Shown: one piece after another, positions 33,501-48,500 of the stretch
Layout: each line of letters starts with the position of its first letter
Position numbering within the stretch: position 1 is the first letter of the stretch
NCBI GenBank assembly: GCA_029237695.1
Contig: CM055269.1
Coordinates: forward strand, 32,535,175-32,599,174
Direction: 5' to 3'
From: Conchocele bisecta
Lineage: Eukaryota > Mollusca > Bivalvia > Lucinida > Thyasiridae
DNA length: 64,000 nt
Translations under genes and position numbers: made by a program
Notes under the pieces: model-generated
Seen by the model: only the letters and a program-made list of their open reading frames with translations
Told to the model about the DNA's origin: nothing
Databases searched by the model: none

Positions 33501-36500
33501 CTTAGCGGGGGCGGGACGAATGTGGATTTGTCACACGGCGGGAGAGGACCATTGGAGCAATGCGTGTGTGAAATGTGAAGCAGATCCGAGCAAGGAAACA
33601 GAAATTATAAGCAATTTACCCGAGCGTTAAGGTTTCGAACGCACCAAGTCTGTGACCTTGACCTGGGCTTAGCGCGGGCGGGACGAATGTGGATTTGTCA
33701 CAGGGCAGGAGAGGACCATTGTTGCAATGTGTGTGTGAAATATGAAGCAGATCCGAGCAATATGAAGATATTAACTGAAGGCAAACAGAAATTATAGGTC
33801 ATTTGAGAAACCCGTACACAAACATTCAAAACTAGAAATGTGGCCTGTCGGCACACGAATGCCCCCGCTGGCAGCCAAAGAAAACGAGACACATTTGAAA
33901 ACAAGGAAACAGAAATTATAAGCCATTTACCCGAGCGTTAAGGTTTCGGGACTTACGTACGTACGGACGCCGGTAACACTATATGCCCCCCTCACCATTC
34001 GGTGGCGGGGGCATAAAAAAACTTTAACACAAGTTTCTAAGTAATTTGCCCTTGAGATTTGGGCATGGCGGCCATATGGGTGGGCTATAAAATGAAAATA
34101 TGGATGATGATAATGAGGTATGCGAAGTTCCAAGTCAATTGGACTTGCAGTTGTGGTGTGGAGATATTAGCTACTTAAACAGTTAAACACAGATTTTACA
34201 AAAAAGAAAGAAACGCAAATTTCAAAGTAATTTTACCTTGACCTTGGGCATGGGGGCCACATGGATGGTACATACAGTGAAAATATGGATGATGATAAAG
34301 AGGTATGTGAAGTTTCAAGTCAATCAGACTTGTGGAGATATTTGGTACTTAAAAAACTTTAACGCAAATGCCGGACACATGGAAGCGTGTCAAAAGCGGC
34401 GACTATATCACGCCGACCGCAAGCGGGCGTGGTAATAATGATACAAATCTATAATTAAATTATCATCTTCACAAATCTGTTTCATCACGTTCTGTACACA
34501 TCTGAGCCTTCAAATATTAAAACATAATTATAAGTTATAGCAGAACATACATACCTTTAATTGTCCTGATAATATAGATGCCTGTGGGTCGGAAGAACAT
34601 ATTCTCTGGCCCAGATTTCGGACAGTAGCACAGCTTGTCTCCCCCACCCCCACCCTTCACCCGCTTAATCTGCAATCTGATATAGAAACTCACATTATAC
34701 ATGGCACAAGGTTGAAACATGGGAGATTATGAAAGAAATGTACCGGTATGTGCTATATAAAGTATATAAAAATTCCATGAAAGGAACAAATATATATTGT
34801 TACATGACTGCCGTTGTTTGAGGCCGCTCACAGCCGTGTTCAAACGTACAGCGCGTGCTGATCGAGACATTTACTATTTGACATTTATACACATCTCCAA
34901 ACCTTTCCGCAGAAAATAATAAGCGCTGCAGTGAAAATGCGTGGTGTAGCTAGGGGATTCTGTGGGCATGCTCCCAAGTCTGAAATATGTATCTTACTAT
35001 GTGAGCTCACAGGGTAGACACAGATCAGACTACATATATGTGCAGTATGATCAGGGCATACGCTGTTCGACATGCAGGAAATGAAGTAATCTTGCCGACA
35101 TCCACAGAAATATTACTTGCTAATCTAATACGACTGTGTATTCCTAATACGATTACGTAAGACAATTCAGATGACATTTCTTTCACTCGGTGAAACGTCC
35201 ATCTTCCGAGCAGGTAGCCCAACTATACTGCCCTCCCAAGTCAAACTGCAGTATCTGTTAAACTGCAGTATCTGCACTATGATGCTATGCTGACCCTGTG
35301 CAATCATCCTCAGGTGGGGATGATTGCACAGGGTCAGCATAGCATCATAGTGCAGATACTGCAGTTTAACAAATACTGCAGTTTGATTTGGGATGATTGC
35401 ACAGGGTCAGCATAGCATCATAGTGCAGATACTGCAGTTTAACAGATACTGCAGTTTGACTTGGGAGGGCAGTATAACAGAACTGTGACCACAAATGTGG
35501 CTGTAACTGGAGAAATGGCGCTTTATATGTCATTGTGACAAGTCTAGCTCCTGATCAAATAGCACGCACCTGTTGCTTGACAAAGATCTATATTGCTTGT
35601 TAGAAGCATGATGGGTGTTTCATTGACAGAATGGCGAACAGTGCAGATCCTGATCAGACTGTGCGGATGCACAGGCAGATCTGCATCTGCACTGGTCGCA
35701 AAACCCATTTCTCCAGTCACAACCACATATATCTGGCTGTACGTGTGTGTTGTCTCACCGGCTGAATATCTGAGCGAGATCCTCGAAGCGGAAAACTTCC
35801 GGCACGATGATCTTGACCAGGTCAGAACGCGTCACCTTCGTAATACACTTCACAAACCGCTTCAAACACTCGATTCTGGAATCGGGGCGAAATGTCAATT
35901 GAATAATTTCGCCAAATTCCTCATTATTATGTTTCTGGATCAACTTAATCTGGGACATTCTTGATGGTTTTAATAAACAGCCAAGATCATAATAAAACTA
36001 GAAATGGACGCTTGTCGACAAGCGCATGTGTATCCCCCTCCCCAGATACACAAGTAGTTTGAAAAAAGGGTGTTCGAGTTATGCTCCGGAGACAAAATCA
36101 GTGACGGAAAAACAAAGGGAGATAACTAAAAAATTAGTGATGCAAGAGTTGTCATTCTTGCGTGACACACCTTTTTAGGGTCATGGTCTATGCATGTGTG
36201 AAGTTTCATGAAAATATTCCAAAGGGTGTTCGAGTTATGCTCCAGACACGAAATCAGTGCACGAAACAACAAAGGGAGATAACTAAGAAATTAAACGACG
36301 CAAGAGTTGTCATTCTTACGTGCGACACACCTTTGGGTCGTCTTCTATGCATGTGTTAAGTTTTTAATAAACTAGAAAATGTGTTCATAGAACATGGATG
36401 TCCCACATATCGCTTTGATAATAAATGAGGCCAAATTCCAAGTCAAAAATTTTCTTTTACCTGAGCGTTAAAAGTTTTTGAAGCACCAAGTATGTGACCT

Positions 36501-39500
36501 TGACCCTGGGCTTGGCGGGGGCAGGACGAACGTGGATTTGGCACAGGGCGGTAGAGGACCATTAGAGCAATGCATATGTGAAATATGAAGCTGATCCGTG
36601 AAAGAAAACAGAAATTATAAGATATTTACCTGAGCGTTAAAGTTTTTGAAGCACTAAGTATGTGATCTTAACCCTGGGCTTGGCGGGGGCAGGACGAACG
36701 TGGATTTGGAACAGGGCGGTAGAGGACCATTAGAGCAATGTGTATATGAAATATGAAGGAGATCGGTCGAAGGATGAAGAAATTATGAGACATTTACCCG
36801 AGTGTTAAAGTTTTGTGACGGACGGACGGACGGGACGACGGGAGGACGGGAGGACGGGAGGACGGGAGGACGGGAGGACGGGACGCACGTTCCTACGAAT
36901 GAATACTTGTTGGGTTTTTACTCTATAAAAATACCCAACAAGAGTACCCAACACTATCCTAACCCTACCCAATAAGATCCCCGTACGCTTACAACAAGTA
37001 CCCATTCGTGTGTGCGGACGGACGGACGGACGGACGGACGGACGGACGGACGGACAGACAAGGGTAACACTAAATGCCCCCTCCACTATCGTGGTGGGGC
37101 ATACAAATATTCCAAAGGGTGTTCGAGTTATGCTCTGGATACAAAAACAGAGTACGAAACAACAAAGGGAGATAAGTAAACAAGAATTCCGCGGAATCAA
37201 ATGCCTCGCCTTGTCCAGCCTTGACCTCGAGCCTGGGCCCGAAAGCAATTTTCACTGGCACATATTATACAATTATTGACTAGTGAGCCATAGAATATCA
37301 GATTATATTCTATGGCTCACTAGTCAATAATTGTTTTATTATATGATAATAGTCTGTATATCGCACTTACGACCTTATGCTACTAGACAAAATTGAAAAA
37401 GAATTTGAAAAAAAAAATGAAAAAAAGAAATGGAAAAAAAAAGTTTAAAAATCAAAAATAATAATGCTTGCTAATGGAGCCCAATTTTTTTTTTTAATAT
37501 TCCTATATTTATCTACATATATCTGCACAGGTCCACATAATGCCACAATATTTTCAACACAGTTTACGGAAATGTAATATACAAATTTAAAAAAAATAAA
37601 ATAATGCTCGCTACTGGAGCCCAGAATTTTTGTTAATAGTCCTATATTTATCTACATATATCTGCACAGGTCCACATACTGCCACAATATTGTCAACACA
37701 GTTTACGGAAATGTAATAATGTACCTGTATAAATTACCTGTAATAAGTTAGTGGTCAGTTAAACAATTTAAAAAGAATGTAAAAAAAAAATTGAAAAAAA
37801 AATATTAAATTTAAAAAAAATAAAAAAATAATGCTCCCTACTGGAGCCCAGAATGTTTTTTAATAGTCCTATATTTATCTACATATCATATATGCACAGG
37901 TCCACATATTGCCACAATATTTTCAACACAGTTTACGGAAATGTAATATAATCATTTACCTGTATAAATTACCTGTAAGTGGTCAGTGGTCAGTTGCACA
38001 TGCTAGCACATGCACAGGTGAATAGTCTGTATATAGCACTTATGACCTTATGCTACTAGACAAAAATTGAAAAAGAATTTGAAAACAAAAATGAAAAAAA
38101 AAATGGAAAAAAAAAGTTTAAAAATTAAAAATAATAATGCTTGCTACTGGAGGCCAGAATTTTTTTTTAATAGTCCTATATTTATCTACATATATCTGCA
38201 CAGGTCCACATAATGCCACAATATTTTCAACACAGTTTACGGAAATGTAATATACAATGTAGTAATTTACCTGTATAAATTACCTGTGGTCAGATATAGT
38301 GGTCAAGACTGGACATTTGCACATGCTGGCACACGCTAGCACATGCACAGGTGAATGGTTCTCCCAGTCTCTATTGTTCTCTCTACAGGTAAGGTGTACA
38401 GAGCACACGAGAAAAGGTGTACAGAGCAGACGAGAAAACGGGTCTTCATGCATTATTGTCCAGTTTGTAGAGTGCGCAAAACAAAAAGGGAGATAACTCA
38501 AAAATTAGCTCCACAAGAGTTGTCATTCTTGTGCGCGACACACCTCCGGGTCGTGGTCTATGCATGTGTGAAGTTTCATGAAAATATTCCAAAGGGTGGT
38601 CGAGTTATGCTCCGGACAGGAAATCAGTGCGCGAAAACAAACAAGAGGGCCATGATGGCCCTAATTCGCTCACCTGACTCCATGAACACCAGAGGAGAAT
38701 GTGACATTGAGTTCATGTGTTTTAAAAAAATTGTGCTATTTTTAGATGGCGGTCATCTTGGATTAAGCGATGACTCATTTTACAAAATCTGAAAATGCTT
38801 CACCCAGCATCGGCCATGTGGTTCCTGAGAAAAAGACGTTAAAAATCTTGAATAAATTGACCTTTTGGTGGCCATCATGGATGACATAATCATCCGATTC
38901 CGACAAATATTGCACCAGAGTGATCGCCTCATTGATACCTTCAATTTGATATATGATATGACCATATTCAGTTAAAAATTTGACCCCAATTTGACCCCAC
39001 GGGCCACGCCCATTTTTGACCCCGGGGGTGGGTCACCATTTTAACACTTTCTAAGAGCAATGACATCGATCATTCCTACCAAGTTTCGTCGAAATCGCTA
39101 GCGGTTCATGAGAAGATTTTTTAAGAATTTATGCTATTTTTAGACGGCGGCCATCCTTGGATTAGCGATGACCTCCATTTTAACAAATCTGAAAAGGCTT
39201 CACCCATGGACCATAACTTTTAATTTGTTTGGCTACCATGGGCCAAGCGGTTCATGTGAAGAAGAATTTTGAAATCTCTAATAAAAAGAACGACCTTTTG
39301 ACATTTCGGCGGCCATCTTGGATGACATAACAATCCGATTTGGACAAAAAATGTACCAGAGTGATCGCCTCATTGATACCTTCGATTTGATATATAACAT
39401 GGACCATATTCGGTATCAAAAATAAAATTTGACCCCACGGACCACGCCCATTTTTGACCCCGGGGTCACCATTTTAACAACTTTGAAAGAGCAATGTACA

Positions 39501-42500
39501 TCGATCATTCCTACCAAGTTTCGTCGAAATCCGGCAAGCGGTTCATGAGGATTTTTTAAGAATTTATGCTATTTTTATTTTTTAGACGGCGGCCATCTTG
39601 GATTAGCGATGACCTCTATTTTAACAAATCTGAAAAGGCTTCACCCATGGACATAACTTTTAAGTTTGGCTACCATGGGCCAAGCGGTTCATGTGAAGAA
39701 AATTTTGAAATCTCTAATAAAAGAACGACCTTTTGACCTTTCCGGCGCCATCTTGGATGACATAACAATCCGATTTCGACAGAAAATGCACCAGAGTGAT
39801 CGCCTCATTGATACCTTCAATTTGATATATGACATGACCATAATTCGGTCAAAAATAAAATTTGACCCCAATTTGACCCCACGGGCCACGCCCATTTTTG
39901 ACCCCGGGGTCACCATTTTAACAACTTTGAAAGAGCAATGTACATCGATCATTCCTACCAAGTTTCGTCGAAATCCGGCAAGCGGTTCATGAAGAAGATT
40001 TTTTAAATTTTAAAGAATTTATGCTATTTTCAAGACGGCGGCCATCTTGGATTAGCGATGACCTCCATTTAACAAATCTGAAAAGGCTTCACCCATGGAC
40101 CATAACTTTTAAGTTTGGCTACCATGGGCCAAGCGGTTCATGTGAAGAAGAATTTTGAAATCTCTGATAAAAGAACGACCTTTTGACCTTTCGGCGGCCA
40201 TCTTGGATGAAATAACAATCCGATTTCGACAAAAAATGCACCAGAGTGATCGCCTCATTGATACCTTCAATTTGATATATGAAATTACCATATTCAGTCA
40301 AAAATAAAATTTGACCCCAATTTGACCCCACGGGCCACGCCCATTTTTAACCCCGGGGTCACCATTTTAACAACTTTGAAAGAGCAATGTACATCGATCA
40401 TTCCTACCAAGTTTTGTCGAAATCCGATTGGCGGTTCTTGAGAAGAAGATTTTTTAATAATTTGTGCTATTTTTAGACGGCGGCCATCTTGGATTACGTA
40501 ATGACGTCATTTTAACAATTTTGTAATCCCCCTACCTAAGGACCATGACCATGAAGTTTGGTGACCATAGGCCCAATGGTTACCGACGAGAAGACGTTTG
40601 AAAATGTTCACGGACGACGACGGACGACGACGGACGACGGACACATTGCGGTAACAATAGCTCACATGAGCTTCGCTCAGGTGAGCTAAAAAGAGAGATA
40701 ACTAAAAAATTAGCTATGCAAGAGTTGTCATTCTTGTGCACGACACACCTTCGGTTCGTGGTCTAATTGAATGTGTGAAGTTTCATAAAAATATTCCAAA
40801 GGGTGGTCGAGTTATGGTCAATCAGTGCGCGAAACAAAAAAGGGAGATAACTAAAAAAATAGCTATGCAAGAGTTGTCATTCTTGTGCGCGACACACCTT
40901 CGGGTCGTGGTCTATGCATGTGTGAAGTTTCATGAAAATATTCCAAAGGGTGTTCGAGTTATGCTCCGGACAAGAAGTGTCTGCGGCGGACGCGGACGCG
41001 GCCCGCTGTCAAATCCATAGTATCGGACGGAGTCCAGGGGTCAGTTTACAGGGCGAAGTAGGCGAAAGTCTATCTCATAAATTGTCTCCCTATTTTGAGT
41101 TTAGGGAGAAGTTTTTCACTATATAAAACAGAAGTTTTGGAAAAAATGGTATTTTTTCTCAATTTGTTTTGTGAAAACTTCTCCCTATTTGGAAGGGCTA
41201 GCTTGAACCCTGAAAAGTCTTTATAATACTAATAATAGTCTTTATTTACAGAGGGTGACACATTTAGTTAGAATTTAACTAATCTTCCATGTGGCCCTCA
41301 TAGACTGTTTGTGTTCATTGATCAGGATTGCCTGAATGAACAGGGGGTTTAATGTGTGGTAATAAATAATGTCATATAAACACAGCAACTTAGGTGATAA
41401 AGCATCCACCTCGCTTGGCTGATATGGTTGGTTGGTGAGCCATGCGCTTGTTAAATATATGGTACCAACTGACTACCTGCCTGGCAAAAACGATAGGATT
41501 TGTGGATTTCATAAGTCAAAATTAGAGGATCCTTTCAACAAGGGCGCACAGTAATAACATGAAACTGTGGCCCGTCTGCACACACATGGCATATGGAAGA
41601 AACTAAGGCCAACCAAGATCACTTAGCCAATCTCCTTCAGTCACCTTTTACGACCAGCAGGGCATATTGCCGTCACAATTCTGAGAGTCAGATGCACCTC
41701 TGCATGGGGCCTATTACACCGCAGGTACGGGTTAACCCTTTCACCCCTAAGTAACTGGAATGGATTTTGATATGTTAATGTTGCCAATCCAGCCATCACA
41801 AAATGATTTTCAGATCCGTCCATTTATGAAAAGGGTCTGTTTTTGTTCTTAAAAATATGAAAATTACTTGCAAAAAGTGCAGATCCTGATAAGACGGCTC
41901 GTCACGAGCCGGCTCATCTGGATCTACACTTTTTGCCAATACCACTATTGAAAGAATGGAATAGTAAATAGCTTCACACCTACTGTCTGTTCCACATTTT
42001 GCTGCTGACAAGCTTTTGGCCCTTAAACACATTCAATCTTAAAAAGTAAGTAGTTTTTCATTAATAACAAAAGTCACCCTCCCCAAAAAAAAATATTTAA
42101 AAAAATTCCATCAAATAATGATTTTATTGCGAAAAAAAGAAGAAATTTCCTATGGGAATAATTTTTACTTGTGGAACGATTTCCAAAATATAACTTTTGT
42201 TATATCATTTCCAAGCTATCTAGCCAGTGTTCTGAGTCAATATCCAAAATTTTCCGTTTTTTTTTATGTTATTGGTGAAAAAGTACCTACATTTAAATAT
42301 TATTTAGATTTAATGTGTTTAATAGCCAAAAGTACATCGGCAGAAAAACGTGGAACAGACAGTAGTTGCTTGAGATTGACACTGTGATTCAGGGCATTGT
42401 CCCTGCTATCCATTCTTACCTTTCATTGAAGAAGAGACTGCGTACATCCTTGCCAAAGAGGAACATGGCGTCTAGACCATGGATTGTGGTCACCTTCCTC

Positions 42501-45500
42501 TGACCCGTGCCCTGTAAACAAACAGTCGACAGGCTGATAGCACAATATAGGTCACACTTGCACAAAGAGAAAAATTAAAATTTACAACAAGAAAATGTGG
42601 CCTGTCAACATACATGTGCCCCCCCCACCCCAGTGGCAGACTGGAGAAACTATGGTAAACTTCTTAACCAAAACCCACAGACACACAGTTCCAACACTAA
42701 ATGCCTCCCGGCTCTACTGAAACCCTAAAACGTAAGTCATTATAATTCCAGCATAAAAATATTTACACAATTCACTAACATTTGAATGGTCCGTTGCAAG
42801 TCTCCGCCCAAAATTTATATCCCAGTAAACTCCATGCCGAACTACTTTCCGTAACTGTGAGGCGCAGTTAAAATAATTCTTAAGAAAACGGAAAATAAAC
42901 ACATTGTCTTGATGAATTTATTTCGAATGCTGGAATTATAAGGAATGAATGGCATTTTTGTTGATTTCATCGGGGATATAAACTTGGAAAAGTCGCGGGA
43001 ATACTGGACGAAGGCCGGAAGGCCTTCGTCCAGTATTCCCGCGACTTTTCCAAGTTTATACCCCGATAAATTCCACAAAAAGGCCATTCATTCCTATAGT
43101 GGGTAAAAATTTAGTCTGTTTATTCCTATTACCTACATGTAGGTGAACAATGGCAGGTGTAGCAATATAGGAATGAATGGCCTTTTTGTGGAATTTATCG
43201 GGGTATAAACTGGGAGTTTACTGGGATATAAATTTCGGACAGAGACTTGCTACGGACCAATCAAATGTTAAGGAATTGTGTAAATATTTTTGTGCTGGAA
43301 TTATACAAACTTTTTCATCATACAGAGATTAGTGAAACAGGTCCTAGGATCCACACTGGTCACACAAAATGTCATGTGTTCAGGGCCTGTTTATACCATA
43401 ATAACCCTAAATATTCAGACAACATTTATTTGGGGAAACACATAAAAAATATATGGTCCAACAAGAGTGACCGTGCCATTATGTAGGGTTAGTATGGCAG
43501 TACTGGTTTCATCACAAGAACAATGTATTTGGACACAACTTGTTTTTGGGACCAAAGCAAATTGTGTTCAAATATTTAAGGATATTAAGGTAACCTGACA
43601 GTGCATTAGTGACTACATATTTAGCTACGAGCAGCGTACCTCCCCGCGGAGTTCGGTGACGATCTCCGCCTCTATGAGCGTGTCCGGGGGCAACTCCAGG
43701 CGCACTCCTTCCTCCAGCTTTGCCCACCTACTTCCCGCTCGACACGGCCGCGAAAACACGTGTGACCTCTGGGCAAAGTAACAGTAGCATATTTCACCAA
43801 AATTGCAAAGTATACTTATCTTGCTATTAAGTACACTTTGAGGGAGAAATTTTCAATTTAAGAATAAATTTATTAATTTTTATTATACTGAATTCATTTT
43901 GGCTGTGATAATATAATAACTTCAGAATAATAATTCTGCATACTTTTAATCATCAAATGTATGCAGTCGTTAGTTCTATATGAAATAATGCATTTTGGGA
44001 AAAATAAATGATTACTCCCTCAAAGTATACTTTGCTAGATAAGTATACTTTGCAATGTTGGTGAAATAGACTACAGACTACAGAACAGGCAAACAGCTAG
44101 GTCGTATTCAGTGATTTTCACCATTTCTTCATATTTTCCACAAACATTATCCATAATGAACTGGACTGTTGAAATTCAACAACTTTTCCAGGACTCGGGA
44201 CACAACTTCAGGCAATTTTAAAAACACAAGAATTCCGCTATGGAAGTGGTGTCGCGCCTGCCGAGGCATTTGACCGTAACATGTTCATGGGCATGTGCTT
44301 AAAGTAAGCATCACAAAAACCGTCAGAGAAGTTAATGCTTAAAATACGACAAAGGTCAAGGTTTGACATAAAAAATGGCAAGTGTTTCCACAACCATGTG
44401 AAGGTCATAAAGGTAAAGGTCATGTTAATGGCGGCAAGAGTGTGTTCCAAATGTTTACATGTATCAAATGTCCAAATATTGAAGCAATCCATCAAGGAAT
44501 ATTAATGTTAAAAAACTTGTACAAACTCATTGAGCAAAAAAAGTGCAAAAATGTGATGGTAAAAAAGGTAATGTTAATGGCGGCATGAGTGTGTTCTAAC
44601 TGCTCACATGTATCAAGTGTCCAATATTGAAGCAATCCGTCAAGTAGTATTAAAGTTATACCATGATGACGAAGCTTGTACAAACTTTTTGACATTTCGG
44701 ACGTCGGAAAAAGCGACGACTATAGTCGCGCCTTCTGCTAAAGCAGGCGCGACAAAAACTATTTTTGGGGCATTTCAATGTTGAAACTGGATTTTCATAC
44801 AGGTGTCACTTTTGTGTGAACTTTGTGAAATAAGCTTCGTATGACTAAAATGTTCGTAAGTGTAAAACTATGATAGTCTGTAAATTTCACATTAGCAATG
44901 TTTTCTTGTAAACAATTAATGGATTTACATTTATTGAGCATAGGCTGCATATGCAGCCTATGCTCAATAAATGTAAATCAATCAACTGAAATTTCCAGAC
45001 GATCCTAAATTTACACGTACAAACATTTTAGTCGTGCAAAATTTAGTGAAACGGCCGGTCCCCAGGACAATACACTGTTGAGCAATAGCATATGATCCTT
45101 TTGTAAGACAGGGATCTCATTATAAACTTACCCCGAGGCCTAGGATGTAGACCCGTTTAGCCGGCACATCTCCGGTGACTATGCACCGGTAATCAAACAC
45201 ACTTCTGATGGATCGCAGTAGGTCGGAGGTCAACGTCTTCGTCACTTCACTGAAGTAATCCACCTCAGTCTGAAACATGGAATAGTTACATCATCATTAA
45301 CCCTTTGAACACGACAGCTCGCTATAGCGGTTTATGCAAACAGTGCAGATCCAGATGAGCCGGCTCGTAACGAGCCGTCTCATCAGGATCTGCACTTTTT
45401 GAAAGTAATTTCATATTTTTGATAACAAAAACACCCCCTTTTTATAAATGGGCTAGTCTGAACCATTTTGTGATGGTTGGATTGGTCGGAAAATTAACAT

Positions 45501-48500
45501 ATAAAAATCCATTACAGTTACGTAGGGGTGAAAGGCGGGAAACAAAATTTGTGTCCGTTGTTTTTGATTTTTTGTCTAATTTCTTAAATCATGTTTAGCG
45601 GCTCATGAGAATATACTGTCATATACTGTCAAAACATTATTTGTGAAGAAATAAACATAGAAAACTAGAAAATATGGTCTGTCGATGCACTTAGGGCCCC
45701 TATAGGCGATTTGAGAAACTGTTAAAAAAAGTAAAAAATAAAATTACAGGTGATTTGAGAAACTGGTACCAAAACTTTCAAAAAAATAAACAGACAGACA
45801 TACGGACGGACGTACGTACGATCAGTAGCAAGGGTAATTGTATTAATGTAGAAGGATGTATCGTTACTAAGTAATGCATGTGTAAAATATGAAGATATTA
45901 ACTGAAGGCAAACAGAAATTATAGGTCATTTGAGAAACCCGTACACAAACATTCAACAAAATAAACGGATGAAGGGCGGACAGACAGACAGGGCGAAACA
46001 TATAGGGCACTGCCAATTCTCGGTGGGGCCCTAATAACAAATAAACAGCTGATGACAAAATATTTGAGTCAACAATAGTCTATATGTGTAAAAATGTGTG
46101 AAAAAAGTATTTACCAACAACTCATAAATGGAAGGCATAAAAAAACATAATTCAGTATGTGATTTAACCCTTACAATGCTAAATAAAATGTTGCCGTCTG
46201 CTGTTGATTTTTTAATTTCCAATTTCAGCAAGAAAAACAGAGTTTGGCAGTACCAACGGAACTGATTCTAAAGTGCTGCCAAACCATGTTTTTGCTGATA
46301 ATAAAGGACAAAATAGTGTACAACACCAGACGGCAATTTTCGTTTTCCATGTTCTAAGGGTTAACTCCTGATGCTGTTAATAATTAACTGACGTGTAATG
46401 GACTTACGCCAACCAACTCGTCAAATCTATTTTTTGGGCTTGGCTTTGCTGGTGCTTTTCTGACTTCATCGTCGACCTGGAAGACAAAAAGCAGAGAATC
46501 AGACAACTTCGTGGTTTTATGTCCGTTAACCCTTTCACCCCTAAGTAACTGGAATGGATTTTGATATGTTCATTTTGCAACCGATCTAATCGTCACAACA
46601 GGATTTTCAGATTCGTCCATTTACGAAAAGGGGGCGCTTTTGTTCTCACAAATACGAAAATTACTTGCAAGCCGGCTCATCTGGATCTACACTTTTTGCC
46701 AATACCATATACAGGCCTGTGGTGTTGAAAGGGTTAATAGTGTTAAGGATTTAACAGTCTGTTAAGCCAACAGAGATTTTGAGCAAATGGGCCCTAGTCT
46801 TCTATTACTGACTGATTGGCCCTAATTCTCCCATCACAACTACAAATTAGGGCCCGCCCACAAAACCTGACCACAACCTTCTTGTCAATATGATACAATT
46901 TAGAATGTCACAATATTATAGGAATGAATGGCCTTTTTGTGGAATTTATCGGGGTATAAACTTGGAAAAATCGCGGGAATACTGGACGAAGGCCGGAAGG
47001 CCTCGTCCAGTATTCCCACGACTTTTCCAAGTTTATATCCCCGATAAATTCCACAAAAAGGCCATTCATTCCTTATAATTCCAGCATTTGAAATAAATTC
47101 ATCAAGAAAATGTGTTTATTTTCCGTTTTCTTAAGAATTATTTTAACTGCGCCTCACGGTTACGGAAAGTAGTTCGGCGTGGGAGTTTACTGGGATATAC
47201 ATTTTGGACAGAGACTTGCTACGGGCCAATCAAATGTTAGGGAATTGTGTACATATTTTTGTGCTGGAATTATAATAAATTAACAATACTTTGTAACTAT
47301 ATTAATAGAATAAACAATTCGTTCCCTCGAATTAACAATTCGTTCCCACGATACAGGAACAAATTGTTATTTTTTGGGAACAAATTGTTAAATTGAGGGA
47401 ACCAATTGTTAATTCGTGGGAACGAATTAATAAAAAAAAAATTCTACGTCTCCTGCGGGGCTCCGTTCATTTCTGACATGTAATCTGTTCAGCAAGTTCA
47501 AATGTGTCTGTGAATGGAGAAATGGGGCTTATGGGTTTTGAAACCAGTGTAGATCCAGATTCGCATTCACACAGTCTGATCAGGATCTGCACTGTTTGCC
47601 ATTCCATTAATGAAACACCTGTCATGTTTCAACCCAGCAATGTAGATCATTATCAAGCTACAGGAGAGTACTATCTGATCAGGAGCTACACTGGTCAGAA
47701 CTCCCATAAGCCCCATTTCTCCAGTCACAGCCACATGAGTCGAGTGTACATTGCTGAATATACACAGTGAATTGAAGGCATCAGGGGGCCGTCTCACTAA
47801 ACTTCGTACAACTAAAATGTTAGTAAGTGCAAAATTATGATAGTCTGTAAATTTCACATTAACAGTGTTTTCTTGTAAACAATTATTGGATTCACATTTA
47901 TTGAGCATAGGCTATGCTCAATAAATGTAAATCCATCAATTTAAATTTCCAGACGATCCTAAATTTGCAGTGACGAACATTTTAGTCGTACAAAGTTTAG
48001 TGAAACGGGCCCCAGACCCTCCACTTCACAGCCATACAAACCTTCCATTTCTTCAGTAGCTGTGTTCTCACTTCGGCTTGCCTCAACTCATGAAGAGTCC
48101 TGTAAACAAATCACCAACATCACATTTCATGCTTCTCTTTGCAGAATATGATGTCAATTTCAGGTAAATGTCATTCAAATTTAACATTTATATTCAACAA
48201 GTAAATTCAGAATTCTATTCTACAATCACTCTTGTCTCATGTTCAAATGTCAAGAACATGAATTAAATTTATTTAATGGTGTTTAACGGCCTGGCAACAG
48301 CTACGGTCATTTGTGGCCGTGACTGGATAAATGGTGTTTATTGGTTTTACGACCAGTGTAGATCCAGATCAGCCTGTGCATCCGCACAGTCTGATCTGGA
48401 TCTGCACTGTTCGCCATTCCATCAATGAATCATCCGTCATGATACTAACTAGCAATATAGATTGCTATCATGTCACGGTCGTGGTCTATTTGATCTGGAT

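Noticed and set aside
43512..43727. Arg/Gly-rich ORF overlapping a CMTR1 exon
   Set aside because: Wrong frame; the phase-0 frame of the same segment matches CMTR1 at equal length.
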